In this document: positions 1 through 12,897 of the stretch, one piece after another | Layout: each line of letters opens with the position of its first letter | Numbering within the stretch: position 1 is the first letter of the stretch | Assembly (NCBI GenBank): GCA_034521465.1 | Contig: JAXHMN010000016.1 | Location: forward strand, 310,001 to 374,000 | Direction: 5' to 3' | Source: SURF-28 sp034521465 | GTDB taxonomy: Bacteria; Bacteroidota; Ignavibacteria; Ignavibacteriales; Melioribacteraceae | DNA: 64,000 nucleotides | The notes under the pieces: model-generated | What the model was told of the DNA's origin: nothing | Databases searched by the model: none | The model's input: only the letters and a program-made list of their open reading frames with translations | Program-made: the position numbers and the translations under genes

Positions 1-1841
1 AAGAAAGTTTTTGTCATACAGCAAATCCGGGCGGTCTTCGCCAATATCCCAATATCCATTGTTGTTGAGGTCAACTGGTTCGTATTTACCGTTTTTGTCG
101 CCGTCGTAAAAATATGCTCCTCGGGCAACTGCATCTTCCATTCCATCCACGAAACTTGTAAACGGGTTCTATCAGAAGTTGAAAGAAAGTAAATTTCATT
201 TTCCGCAGCATAGGGTAAAAGGTTAAATAACCCGAGTGCTCACAAATCCTCAGTTAAAGCTGCTGATGAAACACCATTTGTCCAGAAGCTCTCCGTTATG
301 TGAAGCCGCTTCGATAAAGCTCCACCCGAAAACAGAAACCCAATGTCATTAAACTTTCCTATGCTACCTAATCCAACATCAAATATTCCGTTCCGCATGC
401 AGAATGACCGGAAAATATTCTCGACAGTTATTAAAGAGAGTAGATTGATAATTGACATCGGCAAGTACACCTTTATTATCGAAGGGTAGGTTTATATTGT
501 CGGTTGTAGACATAACCGGTTTCATCATTAATGCCGCTTGCCCAATTATCTTTACCGACAATGTAACCGCCGAAGATATTGTGGCCTGTTGCTGCACCGT
601 CATTGTGAAGACCGTCGTCGAATAAACTAAATGATGATCTGCCGTTTGAGATTGTAACCGACTTGGTATGGGCTCAACATCCATAACTTCAACTTTTATA
701 AATAAGGAGTCTTTACTTGTTTCAGTTGATCTACTGATGATTAACGGTGCTTTAGCTTCGGGATTTTTCCTAGATCCCTGCATAGCGATATTCGGCTTTG
801 TTATAGGTAATTGGGTTTTTCTATCTAAATAGACTTTGCTCTTCACTAGGATTTCGGCGGTAGTTGTTTCGATGAATTCGAGTAACCGGTAAACCGGTCG
901 GGAGCACTCCAACCTTTTCCGTTATCAGTGCTTTTCATGCATGAATACGCGCACCGTAATCGAAATCAGCTAATTTTGTCAGTTGTACGAAACTTATCCA
1001 AAGTGTCTCGTTGTATGTAATGATAATCTGAGGAGAAAGCAATTCTTTATCGGTTTCAGTAAACAGTTTTCGAAGCAACGGCGAGGTAGGATTTTTCAAA
1101 ATCTGAGAGAACTCGAATTGTATTTTGTTTCGTATTCATTGTCATTAATCGGAGTTAACACTACTACTTTCCACGGCGGCAATCCGGTAAAAACCTTTCC
1201 AATCGTCCACGAGGGAAAAATAATCATAACTATCTTCTATTGTTATTGAATCTTCCAATATTTCGATATTACTGAAAAGAAATTTTCTGGACTTGCACAA
1301 GAGAGGTGACGGCTTTCCCATAGCTGGCTGAGTAAATTTCCTTCCGGCATCATTAAATCATAACTGACTTTCTTCGAATTTTATATGGGTAATTATCTCG
1401 TGTGTGATATCCCAATCGAGAATAGTCTGCATCGTAAAGAGAGATAAGTGGACGTCATGCCTCAATAGCGAAAAATCAAGAAACAGCTACAACTAAATCA
1501 CCATTTTTATCGATAGCGGCAGAGAGGTCAGTGCCATTCGGCCTGGGGCGGGAAGTCAGAGTGTATCATGATCCAGATCCGTACCGCTCGACCAGGTTTC
1601 ACCAGCCGGTCACTCTCCATTAAATTAGAGTGTTTTTCACAGGCTCTGTCCAGCAGGAAAACACAAATGAAATTATCTTCACTAGCTTGAATTAAATCAT
1701 AATAATTGGGTGTCCAGTAAATATCCTTTCCCGCGGCTAAAGTTGTAGTTAGTGAGACTACGACTGTTTCGGACAGTATCGAGTTGTGCAAGAAAAAGCT
1801 GTTACTGAAATTAGTAAAAATAAAAAGTATAGATTTTTCAT
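1..1841 (-). pseudogene. T9SS-array unit E, partial at window edge, multiply frameshifted
   Basis: This is the last of five tandem homologous units and is cut by the left edge. The start at 1841 gives a hydrophobic signal-like peptide (MKNLYFLFLLISVTAFS) that hits a stop after about 28 codons because of a frameshift. Pieces in several frames match the sister units: a DDG..ND-type anchor segment, the LFSGGAL segment near 310-350, and at the very edge an acidic segment (NNNGYWDIGEDRPDLLYD-like) equal to the calcium-binding-like loop of the others. The sorting domain lies outside the window. This is the most degraded unit; it is either decayed or lies in poor-quality sequence. Family assignment rests on similarity to units A, B and D. 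Confidence 0.6.
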
Positions 1842-1899
1842 AATGTTATTTTGCCCAAGTAAAAACCTTTATTTAATCAACATTTCTCCACTGCAAGCT

Positions 1900-4788
1900 T
1901 TAGCGAAGGAGGATCATCTTCTTAGTCTGCACAAAATCACCGCGGTTAAGCGGTAAAAGTAAACACCGCTTGCAAGCTGTGATGCATCAAATTGTACTTC
2001 ATAACTTCCAGGAGATTTAACTTCATTAACTAAAGTTTTTATTTCTCTTCCGAGAATATCATAAACTTTCAAAATTACTTTCTCACTACTCGATACTTGA
2101 TACTTGATACTAGTAGTCGGGTTAAACGGATTTGGGTAATTTTGTGAAAGAGAAAATTTATTTACAATTTCTTCTTTTTCATCATTCACACCGACAACAG
2201 TTGAAAAATTTCTTTCATATTCTTCATGAACGTATTGCGTAATTTCTCTTGCGCGTGTAATTGAGTTTCAGTGCGTCTGATCCTTGACCGACAACATAAG
2301 CTACGATAATATCCATCGGTTCATCTTTGACAAGGTTGAACATTTCCGTGCTGGTTAAAGTTCGTTGGTCACCATTTATAATATTAATCCAGCCGTAATC
2401 GGTAATAGGATCACCGCTGTACCAGAACCGTGGATTGATTTCTGCACAGTTCGCACCGCCTCTCACTTCACTGAATACCCAGTCACAAGGGTCGTGATAA
2501 GAACCGGTTCTTGTTTGTCCAAGTGCATAATACCGTGCTTGCTTCTGAATTATTTGGATCATTTAGTTCCGCAACTCCTCCTAGGTTGTGGGTGAATGCA
2601 TTAATTTCACCATTAAGATAACCTTCAAATGTTTCTTCACCTAAAGCGGGTCCCCTTCTATTGAACCCGAGTATCATCCGGGTTACCGGTTTTTACATAG
2701 AGGACCTTGCACAAATACATTAAACACAGCAGGGGAGTGTCCCCTATCCCAGCCAACCATCTTCACCGTCGTTATAGGTGTAACCTGCCTTCAAAGTTGT
2801 ATCGCATGCCGACTAAATCATCAGTAGGATTAGCATTGTCTACATCATTCCAAATAGAAAAGATTACATCAGTTGAGCGTATCCGGTTCGGAAGGAGCGC
2901 CCAGTCCTTTATAAAGAATTGAATATCTCACAAATAAAACATCATCGAGCAGAGTATTTTGTTTGGAAGCAAAAACAGTCTGCCTAGTTTCAATTCCGAG
3001 TGGATCGACGGTGTTCCATCTTCTTTCTCCCGCGGGGAATTTATCGTTGTAAACCGTAAAGTATGAAGCATCATAAAGCAGATCAGGCTTATCTTCATCG
3101 GCGTCCCATTTTCCGTTGCTGTTTTTATCGACGGGATCGTAAATTCCATCATTATCGCCATCGTAAAAATATGCACCTTGTTCAACTGCTGTTCTCCAGT
3201 CCTGCCAGGATTGACCGAAGGCAGGATCGATTTCGCGCACAGTATAAATCAAATTTTTCGAGTCTTGCGGATCATTGTCTATGTTACCCGGAAGATAATC
3301 TTCTATTAATGCAGAACTTGCGACTGCATTTGCCCACAACTCATCATTTTGGTAACCGGAAAGGAAGAATCCTCCGCTGAAAAGAAAGCCGGTACCTTTG
3401 TAACGTCCAAGCATACCTTCACCGAGGAAATTCTTTTTTCTTCGATCAGTTCCGTTGTGTTGTCATCGACATCATTTACGCTAACGATAAGATCTTGATA
3501 AGTTATTGGATTAACATCCGCAAGAATTCCTCTATTATCCATCGGCATTGTTATGTTATTTACATTAATAGCTGTTTGGGTTAATGGGTTTGTCAAAGAG
3601 TAACCGGTAATTGTATTACCATAAATATTATCATTGGCAAGTGAGTCATTATGATTTCCGTCATCTAAAAGTTCGTACTGCGTATTATCAAACTCTGCAA
3701 ATACCGAACCGATTCCGGTCTCATCATTTACAAAAAGTCTCAACACAAAATCTTCATCGAAAGTGAGAAAATTTGGCACTTCCATGGAATAAATAATCGG
3801 TGGAGCTGGATCTTCTGATATAAATAAAGCCCCGAAATAAGTTTCCATTTTTTCGTAATTGGTTCTGTTCGATAAGCTTACAAGCTATGAACCAACCCAT
3901 GCTGTAACATATCTCAGTGATTTTGTCATCACCAATAAATTCAGTGTAATTAGATTCATCACTCCAAGTGATTCCATTATCCATACTGTACATGTAAAAT
4001 ATATCTGTCTGGTAATCATCAATTAAATCGACATAATTTTCTTTTTCGAATATTAAATAAAGATTAGAATCGTTTGAATGAATAGAAGCATACGGCAGAT
4101 TAACATCACTTGAATAAACAGCAGAAGTAGAACCCCAGCTTTCACCTTGATCACTGCTCGAATTGATTTTAATTATATCATCTTCTGCTTGGACGGCATA
4201 TAGTACATCGTTGTGGTAAGTCATGCTTACAGCTTTTTCACCCGTGGTGAAATCGGGAATGGTTAGTTTGCTGCTCCAAGTTTGAGCGTTGTCGGTAGTC
4301 TTAAAATAGAACACATTGTTTTGGTTATCCTTGATGGAAGCAATGAATGTTGTTGAGTCAACTTGGATAAGTTCAATATCATGACTACCTGAGCTGGATT
4401 GGTGATCGTTTCCAATCTGCTCGAGTGTGTTGTGAGTTACGTTATAATTGAACAGCTGAAGATTGGATGTAAAGTTAAGGTAACCGATTATAAAAGTATT
4501 ATAACCTGCTTGAATGATGTCATAACTACGCGGATTAGAACTAGGAAGAACCAATCCTGTAATTTCATGTAAACTGTTCCATGTTTGTCCGTAATCTTCA
4601 CTTTCGGCAACTTTAATAGCAGTTGAACCTTGCTGACGATAGAAATAATAGAATGAACCGGCGCCGTCAAAAACAAACGATCTTTCAAAATCAGTGAAAT
4701 TGATTTCATCAATCTTAATTTTCTGTAAGTTATCTAATTGTGCAAAACAAACTGCCGAAAACAGAAGAAATAAAAATAACTTTTTCAT
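1900..4788 (-). pseudogene. T9SS-array unit D: Asp-box propeller protein with T9SS sorting domain, frameshifted
   Basis: Exported protein of unknown substrate. The start at 4788 gives a clear signal peptide (MKKLFLFLLFSAVCFAQ) preceded by GGAGC. The first 300 residues hold at least four Asp-box motifs (SEDYGQTW, TTDNAQTW, SSDQGESW, SMDNGITW), as in sialidase-like beta-propellers. Next come an anchor-type domain with the DDGNHNDSLANDNIYG motif (about 3600-3680), a conserved block with FLFSGGFFLSGY, an acidic DGDNDGIYDPVD loop resembling a calcium site (about 3110-3170), and a C-terminal T9SS type A domain (NYPNPFNPTT, GVYFYRL, QTKKMILLR). At least five frameshifts separate the pieces 3754-4788, 3306-3848, 2869-3414, 2483-2677, 2224-2562 and 1914-2189. 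Asp-boxes do not prove sialidase activity; no catalytic site was identified. Confidence 0.75.
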
Positions 4789-4831
4789 TAGGGAGCTCCG
4801 TTTATTAATTAAAAACTTATCCTCCGTAGCT

Positions 4832-6693
4832 TTAGCGAAGGAGGATCATTTTCTTAGTCTGCACAAAATCACCTGCGGTTAAGCGGTAGAAATAAACACC
4901 GCTTGCGAGTTGTGATGCATCAAATTGTACATCGTAACTTCCCGGAGATTTAACTTCGTTGACTAAAGTTTTTATTTCTCTTCCAAGAATGTCATAAACT
5001 TTCAAACTTACTTTCTCGATACTCGATACTTGATACTCGATACTAGTAGTCGGATTAAACGGATTCGGATAGTTTTGTGAAAGTGAAAAGGTGGGTGACA
5101 TTTCCTCGTTGTAATTCACCTTTGTTATTGTATCAAAATAGAAATCTCTTATATGTTGTGTTTTTTCTTTAAGCAGCTTCAAACTGTTTAGTCTGTCGTT
5201 TCCATCTGATATGATAATAGCATAAGCGATATCTAATGTATCACCGTAGTTGAAAGTAATATTTCCGGTGTTAATCATAAATCTTCTATCATATGGTGCG
5301 GGACCATCCGGCCAACCTTCACCCTCATACCAACCTGTTTGGGTATTCGGATCGCCGGCTAAAGGAAACTTTGTTGCTAAACCAGTGAGCGGATCGATAG
5401 GATACGAGTCAAATCTGGTCAATTTACCATTCAAATTATTGTACCATTCATCTTTATTTGAGCCTTCAACGATATAATCGTAATTATAGCGAAACATAGG
5501 AGAGAATGATGTAAGATCCAGATTCTTTTTTCCTTTTAACCCATTTCCCATTGAAAATTGCGCTATCGCTCTCTACAGACTCTACTATTGGTCCATACAA
5601 TAATGTATAACCTATTGCAGGAAGGTAACACCTATTTGAACATCAACTTCCTCAGCGTTATATCCGAAGCCTAAATTTAGGGTTGTGTCACAACCAACAT
5701 AATCATCTCTATGAGATCCGATGTCAAAATCATTGAAATAACCAATGATAAAATCATCAATTTGTTCACCTTTGTTTGTAATTAAATATTTTCTAAAAAA
5801 TGTATTTTTCAGTGAAGGATCATTATGATAAATATAAGTTATGCAAGAAATTTTGAAGTCCAATTGTGTTGCTCTTTATAATACCAAGTAGCAAGAGTGT
5901 CGTTAGAATCATTCATGAAGAACCAAGCATACTCATCACCAAATTCCTTCGGGGAATCAATATAAGGGGTATATTCTCCATCGTTATTTTTATCATTATA
6001 TGGAGCTCCCAAATCAACTGGCCAGTTCTCATATTCAATTACTTCAGTTCTTCTTTCTCTTTCCCTTCTGGAAGTTGCTGCCAGTCCGTTCTAAAATTCC
6101 AAATCCTAAATTCTCTGGCATCAGAAAAGGTTTGATTAGATCTGCCTGGCATCATCGAGTTAAAGAATGCAGTACCGGTTACTCTTATTTCATTATTTAC
6201 CAATCCCCCAAAAAGTAGTCCTTCTTTGTAAACTAGTGATCCGTAGGTATCAGTGAAGCCTAAAGATAACCGCCCATTAATATTTCCACCGTCATTGCTG
6301 AAAATATATGTAAGTTCATTATTTTCTAATATTTCGTCTTCCACCGGATAAAGAACAAAAGGTTCAGAAGTATCACCAATAGTCAGGATCATCCGCCTTC
6401 AGAATTCTTAGGATGCAATCTGTTAATAAGGTATCTGGAGCTAACCAGTCAACAACTAGATGCCCCATCACCCAATCCATAACCTGATTTGTTCACGGTT
6501 TCCCAATCTTTACCCAGATTTACAGAGTACTCGATAGTTAAGAGATCAACTTCAAAATCCGAATAAAAACGAATGACAGCATTGTTATTCGGTAACATAT
6601 AACCTGAATTAGGTGTACTGATGTTTATCTCTTCGTGCACTTTGATTAATAATGGAAACCAAAAAACAAAGAACTTATAAATGTTTTTCTCAT
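4832..6693 (-). pseudogene. T9SS-array unit C: shorter, different N-terminal Ig-like domain, frameshifted
   Basis: Secreted protein ending in the same T9SS sorting domain (NYPNPFNPTT to TKKMILLR) but lacking Asp-boxes. The start at 6693 gives MRKTFISSLFFGF, a signal-like stretch, then an Ig-like segment (IEYSVNLGKDWETV ... CILRILKADDP) typical of domains found in multi-domain secreted proteins. A middle region carries NDKNNDGEYTPYID (about 5970-6010) and GCDTTLNLGFGYN (about 5665-5700), the latter shared with the other units. The longest intact piece is 4832-5551. Frameshifts occur near 6600-6650, 6400, 6040, 5870 and 5550. It lies 12 bases after unit B and 43 bases before unit D, so it is probably co-transcribed with them. 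Confidence 0.7.
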
Positions 6694-6705
6694 ATCATCA
6701 TCTCG

Positions 6706-9615
6706 CTATTTTATCACCATCATTTTTTTAGTCTGTACAAAATCACCAGTGGTTAAGCGGTAGAAATAAACTCCGCTTGCGAGTCGTGATGCGTTGAACT
6801 GCACTTCATAACTTCCCGGAGATTTAACTTCGTTGACGAAAGTTTTTATTTCCCGACCAAGAATATCATAAACTTTCAAACTTACTTTCTCGATACTCGA
6901 TACTTGATACTCGATTCTAGTACTTGGATTAAATGGATTCGGATAGTTTTGTGAAAGAGAAAATCTGTTAATAACTTCTTCAGGTTTGTCATCAACACAG
7001 ACAACAGTTGAAAAATTTCTTTCATATTCTTCGTGAACATATTGAGTAATTTCTCTTGCGCGTGTAATTGAGTTTAGTGCATCGGTTCCTTTACCGACAA
7101 CGTATGCAACTATAATATCCATCGGTTCATCTTTCTTTAATGTAAAAGGACCGGTGTTTGTTAAATCGCGCATATCAATTGTAACAGTTTGAATCCATCC
7201 ATATTGAGTTACCGGATCACCGCTGTACCAATATTTATTATTTACATCCGCACAATTAACTCCGCCAAAAACTTCCCCATATTTAAAATCACATGGGTCA
7301 ACTTCTGCTCCATCATTAGGATACAGCGCCTGCTTGATATCGTCTCATTTCAATCGGATCTCCGGGTTTCATCAACTAGCATTACATTTTTATGCGGTGG
7401 TGCAAATGTTGTCATTCCTAAATTTTTATAACCATTGTATGTCTTTATACCCAATCCGGTCCAAGTTCATCAACATGCAAGCGAATTCGGATCATCAGGT
7501 TTTACTTCTTGGACCTTGAAGGATGGCTTTAAATATTGCCGGTGCTTCATTTTCCCAAATCGGATCATCGCCATCATCATAGCTATAACCGGCTTGAAGA
7601 GTTGTATCGCATCCCGTTAAGTCATTTACTGCATCACCAATGTCTGCATCATTCCAAGCAGAGAAAATAACATTCTCGAGAGAATCGGGTTCGTTTGCAT
7701 TACCCAAACCTTTATAAATCAGTGAGTATCTGATGAATATAACATCGTCTAAGTTAGTGTTTCGGTTGGAAGCATAAATTGACTGCCGGACTTCGATCCC
7801 CTTCGGTTCGATTTCAGAAAACCGCCTTTCACTTGAGGGAACTCCGTCGTTGTAAACAGTATATAAAACGGCATCGTAGAGAAGATCAGGTTTATCTTCG
7901 TTTGAGTCCCACACACCATTATTGTTTTTATCAACCGGATTGTAAATCCCGTCACCATCACCGTCATAAAAGTATGCACCGTTATCTACGGCATCTTTCC
8001 AATTCTGCCATGATTTCCCAAAATGAGGATCGCCTTCGTAAACAGGGTAAATTAAATTTTTGCCGTCACCCGGGTTACTTCCTACGGAACCTGCTTGATA
8101 ATCTTCAATTAATCCGGCGGATGAAACTCCGTTTGCCCAAAGCTGATCGTTTGTATAACCGGATAAATAAAAACCACCGCTGAAGAGAACAGATTTACCT
8201 TCATATTTCCCGAGTGTGCCCCATTCACCGAATGCAATTCCTTCTTCTAAAAATTCTTTTGTTCGCATCAAGATCTTCAACTTCCAAATTCAAATTTGCT
8301 GAGCTGCGGATGCTTACATCTGCAAGAACACCGTTATTCCTCATCGGTAAATAGAAGTTGTTTAAATCGATATCATATACGTCGCCCGGATTTTGCGATA
8401 CATTTTTTGAAATACCGTCAATTGTTGCTCCGAAAATGTAATCTCCGGCGAGCGAATCATTATGATTTCCGTCGTCGTACATCGTATAAATATTATCATT
8501 TATTACAGCATCAACAGACGAAAAACCGGTTTCGTCATTAATAAAAGCTCGTACTTCAAAATCTGTTTCATAATCAACTCTTCTCGGTTGTTCACGCCAA
8601 TAAAGTACGGGCGGAGCAGGTCTATCGTTTGCGGAAGTATACCAACATACAGTATATAAATCTTCAACATCAGGGCGATTTGAACGTGTTGTAATGAATA
8701 AATCACCCATTGTAGAGATTTACTTCCGAGAAATAATCTTTCTCAATAAATGTTGTGTAATATTGCTTATCACTCCAAGTCGAACCATTATCGCTGCTTT
8801 CTAAATAACAAATATCAGTTTGCATTTCTCCGGCAATAGGATCGAATACGCTTTCTTCGAAAACCAAATAGAGGTTTGAACCATCGGAATGAATTTCGGG
8901 ATTAGTAATCGGGTTTTCATTTGTGAAGATTGTTGATGATGAACTCCAGCTTGCTCCTAAGTTTTCACCAATAGTTATTTCAATAGCATTGTTCTCAGCA
9001 AAAGCAGCATAGAGATAATTATTGTGATAGGTTATTTCCAGAGGCAGATCATTTTTGTCAATTACAGAAAAATGATTTTTCGAAGACCGACGTTCGTGCA
9101 GCATTATTTGTGGAAAAGAGAAAAATGTTATCGTCTTCATCGCAGAAGCGATACTATAAATTTGCTTTCATCAATAAGCGTCAGTTCAACTTTTGATACG
9201 CTCGAACCAACCTCAAGTATATTACCGATTAACTCTAAGTTGATTATCATTGAGACTATACCTATAAACTTCAAGATTACACGTAATAAGTTAAGCTCGC
9301 GATACAAAAAATATTTTCAGAAAACTGAACGATATCATAACTGCGTGGATCAGTTTATGGGAAAGTAAATCCTTCGATTTTTTGTTTATGGGTCCACGTT
9401 TCTCCATAATCATAGCTTTCTTCGACGTTAATGTAAGCTACGGTTGGGGGGCGGTAAAAATAAATAAGTGTGTCAGCTTTTTGAAAAACATACGAACGTT
9501 CGTAGTTGGTTGGTACATCGTCAAGTGGCAATCTTCTTAAGTTCGTCTCAGTTTGTGCAGACAAAAAGAGTTACAGGTAATAAAATTACAATTACCGATA
9601 AATAAGCTTTTTCAT
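6706..9615 (-). pseudogene. T9SS-array unit B: Asp-box propeller protein with T9SS sorting domain, frameshifted
   Basis: Same architecture as unit D. The start at 9615 (MKKLIYR) is broken at once, but the reading continues in another frame with a Ser-Ala-Gln signal-peptidase-like site. Asp-box remnants include ESYDYGETW and ESSDNGSTW. The anchor domain has DDGNHNDSLAGDYIFG. The long intact piece 7495-8280 contains VLFSGGFYLSGY, the DGDGDGIYNPVDKNNNG acidic loop and the RQSIYAS..NLDDVIFIRYSLIYKG block. The end is an intact sorting domain (6706-7173: NYPNPFNPSTRIEYQ to TKKMMVIK). At least five frameshifts are needed to join the parts. Tandem placement suggests origin by duplication. Confidence 0.75.
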
Positions 9616-9628
9616 TTACTTGCCTCAT

Positions 9629-12578
9629 TTATTTTACAACCATCATCTTTTTTGTTTGACTAAAGGAACCACTTGTTAAACGATACAGATAGACACCGCT
9701 TGCAAGTTGTGATGCATCGAAAGTAATTTCATAAGTACCGGGCGCTTTTTGTTCGTTAATAAGTGTTTTTATTTCTCTTCCAAGAATATCATAAACTATT
9801 CAAACTTACTTTCTCACTACTCGATACTTGATACTCGATACTAGTCGTCGGATTAAACGGATTCGGATAGTTTTGTGATAAATAAAATTGTGATGGTAAT
9901 TCCTCGTTCTTTCCATTTACGCCAACAATAGTACTGAAGTTACGTTTATACTCTTCATGAACATATTGAGTAATTTCTCTTGCACGGGTAATTGAGTTTA
10001 GCGCGTCTGATCCTTGACCGACAACATAAGCAACAATCAATATCCATCGGTTGGTCTTTAACCAAGTCGAACATTTCCGTACTTGTTAAGGTTTGGTGAT
10101 CTTGTGGAAAAGCTTCAATCCATCCGATATTTACAACCGGGTCACCGCTGTACCATAAGCGTGTATTAACAACTGCACAATCAACTCCGCCGAAAACATC
10201 ACCATATGCCCAATTACAAGGATCAGGGTAATTACCATCACTTGTTTGACCTAACATATAATTTCTTGCAACATCCTTATTGTAAGCGTCCGCCAATTGA
10301 GGATCTCCTCCAACCCAATGAATAAACGCGCTCATGTTACCATTGCGAAAACCTTCAAATGTTTCTTCACCCAAATAGGGCCCCATTCTATTATATGCAA
10401 TATCATCACGATTACCAGTCTTAACGAGAGGTCCTTGTATGAAGACATTGAACAATGCCGGCGGATTAGCTCCAAAATTATCATCTTCGCCATCATTATA
10501 AGAATAACCTGTCCTTTAAAGCTAGAATCGCTGCCGACCCTGTCGTCAGTAGCAACGCCGATATCGGCATCATTCCAAATAGAAAAAATCACATGTTTTA
10601 AGGTGTAGTACTGGGAAGGAGTATTGAGACCCTTATATAAGAGTGAGTATCGAACGAATACTACGTCATCTAAAAATGAGTTTTGAACGGAAGCAAAAGC
10701 GGTTTGTCTAATTTCAATTCCTAGAGGATTAACATCTCTGAATCTTCTGTGTTCGGCGGGTCGGCTATCATTAAAAACTGTAAAATATGTCCCGTCATAA
10801 AGTAAATCAGGTTTATCTTCGTCAGGATCCCAAACTTGGTTATTATTTTTGTCAACCGGATCATAAATCCCGTCACCATCTCCATCGTAAAAATAAGCTC
10901 CTGCTCAACAGCATTTCTCCAATTCTGCCAAGCGGCACCAAAGGGTGGATCAGACTCCCTTACTCCATATACATTGTTATTGGCATCACTCGGTGAAGAG
11001 CCGACATTACCGGGAAGATAATCCTGAATAAGACTCGCAGTTGCTTGTGCATTTGCAAAAAGTTGATTATCTGCATAACCGCTTAAAAAGAATCCACCCG
11101 AGAAGAACTGTTTCGTTGGAATACATACCTCTAGAATTGAGGAGTGATCCTGTATATTCATATTCATTTTCATTACCGGAATTATCGTTAATAACATAAG
11201 TTATATTTAACAGGGGAAGGACATCAGCAAGAGTTCCACTATTATTAAATGGTAATGTCAGATTATTAATATCCATGATACCAATCTTTTCATCATAGAA
11301 CTCGTATCGACTCTGTGTTATATTCCCATAGATATTATCATTTGCCAAACTATCGTTATGCTGTCCGTCGTCAAATAAAGTTAAGCTAGTAAACTTACTA
11401 TTTGCAGTGACGGATGTGATCTCTTCATCATCGTATGCTTTTACTCTTAAAATAATTGAACCGCTTTCCGGGCCAACTTCAGGTTTATAAAGTTTATAAA
11501 AAAACGGAGGAGCAGCATCGATAGAGTAATCCGGTGAGCCGAAGTTGAAGCTATCTGCTTTTGTTTTTCCGCTCTATTTGAAATAATACACGCAATAGGA
11601 TAAATAGAATCTTTCCCTATCGATACTAAAATATCGTCCCCAACAAATTTTGTAAAGTTTTTTGTATGCAACCAAGTTTCACCATTATCCTCTGAACTGA
11701 GATAGAGAACATCTGAATGACTATATTCTTGATTATAGATGGTAAGGTCATTGTAAACCAACCAAATTTTATCATTATCTGTTATTTCTAGTTTTGTGTT
11801 TGGAGAACTGTGATTAGATATTGCGACTGAAATGGATGATGATGCAATATCATCAACAAGTGCATCTTTACTGAAGGTAATGACTGAATTGCTATCTTCA
11901 TCAACAACAAAGTAAGCCGCTTTAACTTTTTGATCAATCTCGGAGTATTCTAAAGATAAAGTTTTAATATTTTGAAGGGCATTTGAAAACTCCCAAGTTT
12001 CTCCACCATTTGTAGATCGATATATTACAGTAGCGGTATCGTTATGAGAATAGTCTTCATCATAATAGCTTAAATAGTATTCTTGATCAGAAACTCTGCA
12101 CAAATCAAAAAAATCTTTTCAGATACGGAGAAATTGGTTTTAAAAGTCATTCGTCACTACTTGAAAACTTCCAAACAGTAAGAGGACCAGGTTGAGGAAT
12201 AATAGTACCGTTCTCAAAAGGCTCAGCAAATATTAGATAACTGCCATCACTATTTATTGATACATCAAATCCGTTTCGCAAATTTTCTATAGCTCTGCCT
12301 CCCATTTCTTGAAGCAGCTTTCCACTCGACCAAGTTTCACCTTCATCGGTACTAATAAATTTGATTAACCCTTCTCTTATATAGAAAAATAAAATATGTT
12401 GTTGATGATATCTAACCACTTTTTAAAGAGATTGCGTTATCATCGTCGTTAAGTGTTGGTTCTACATCGAATTCCTCGAGCAATTTTTCATAAGGAATAT
12501 CAGTGATTTCAGTCACTTGAGCAGAAGAGCCTGAAGTAATAAAACAAAAAGTAAAAAACTTAGTATTTTTCTAATCAT
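9629..12578 (-). pseudogene. T9SS-array unit A (first of the array): Asp-box propeller protein with T9SS sorting domain, frameshifted
   Basis: First gene of the minus-strand array. The start at 12578 has a GGAGTT site just upstream and gives MIRKILSFLLFVLLL, a signal peptide, followed by a frameshift and then SGSSAQVTEITDIPYEKL in the next frame. Asp-box motifs include STDEGETW, STNGGETW and SEDNGETW. The later pieces hold the LANDNIYG anchor segment, FFSGGFFLSGY, the DGDGDGI acidic loop, SIWNDADIG, and a C-terminal NYPNPFNPTTSIEYQ domain. The stop is placed at 9629-9631 (MMVVK, stop). Six or more frameshifts break it. The 13-base gap to unit B supports an operon. Confidence 0.72.
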
Positions 12579-12881
12579 AGTAACTCCGTATAATAAAAAT
12601 ATATAAACTATGTTTTTTTTAGATAATTATTTGTAATTGATTCGTATGGTTCTATTTATAGTTAGTATCTATTCATATGATACTATTTTGCAACCGTGTT
12701 TTATAAACCGAAATTTATTGGTGAGCTTTTATTAGAGTAACCTTTCCCCAATAATGAAGATTACTTTAATGAAAGCTTTAAGTTAAATTCAAAATAGGAA
12801 AAGGAAAATCAAAAAGAAACGTAAAAATTAAATAATATGTTTCTTTATTTTAAGAGGACATTTGGTAGAAAAATCCCCAAA
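12579..12881. other. Intergenic region between the T9SS array and the response regulator
   Basis: This AT-rich stretch of about 300 bases holds no open reading frame of note. It must contain the promoter of the T9SS array (minus strand). I see a weak inverted pair AGTATC/GATACT at about 12664-12684 and a GAAAC/GTTTC pair near 12810-12845, but no convincing promoter. Its left-to-right end borders the terminator of the response regulator gene. Confidence 0.4.
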
Positions 12882-12897
12882 TTATTTTGGGGATTTT
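12869..12897 (-). terminator. Rho-independent terminator of the NtrC-like gene
   Basis: A stem AAAATCCCC/GGGGATTTT with a 10-base loop is flanked by an A-run on one side and a T-run on the other. Read on the minus strand it follows and overlaps the stop codon of the regulator at 12882; the stop codon falls in the loop. Confidence 0.75.

Noticed and set aside
1..12578. CRISPR array or tandem DNA repeat locus
   Set aside because: The repetition is at gene scale (about 2.9 kb) and follows coding domains; there are no short direct repeats with unique spacers.
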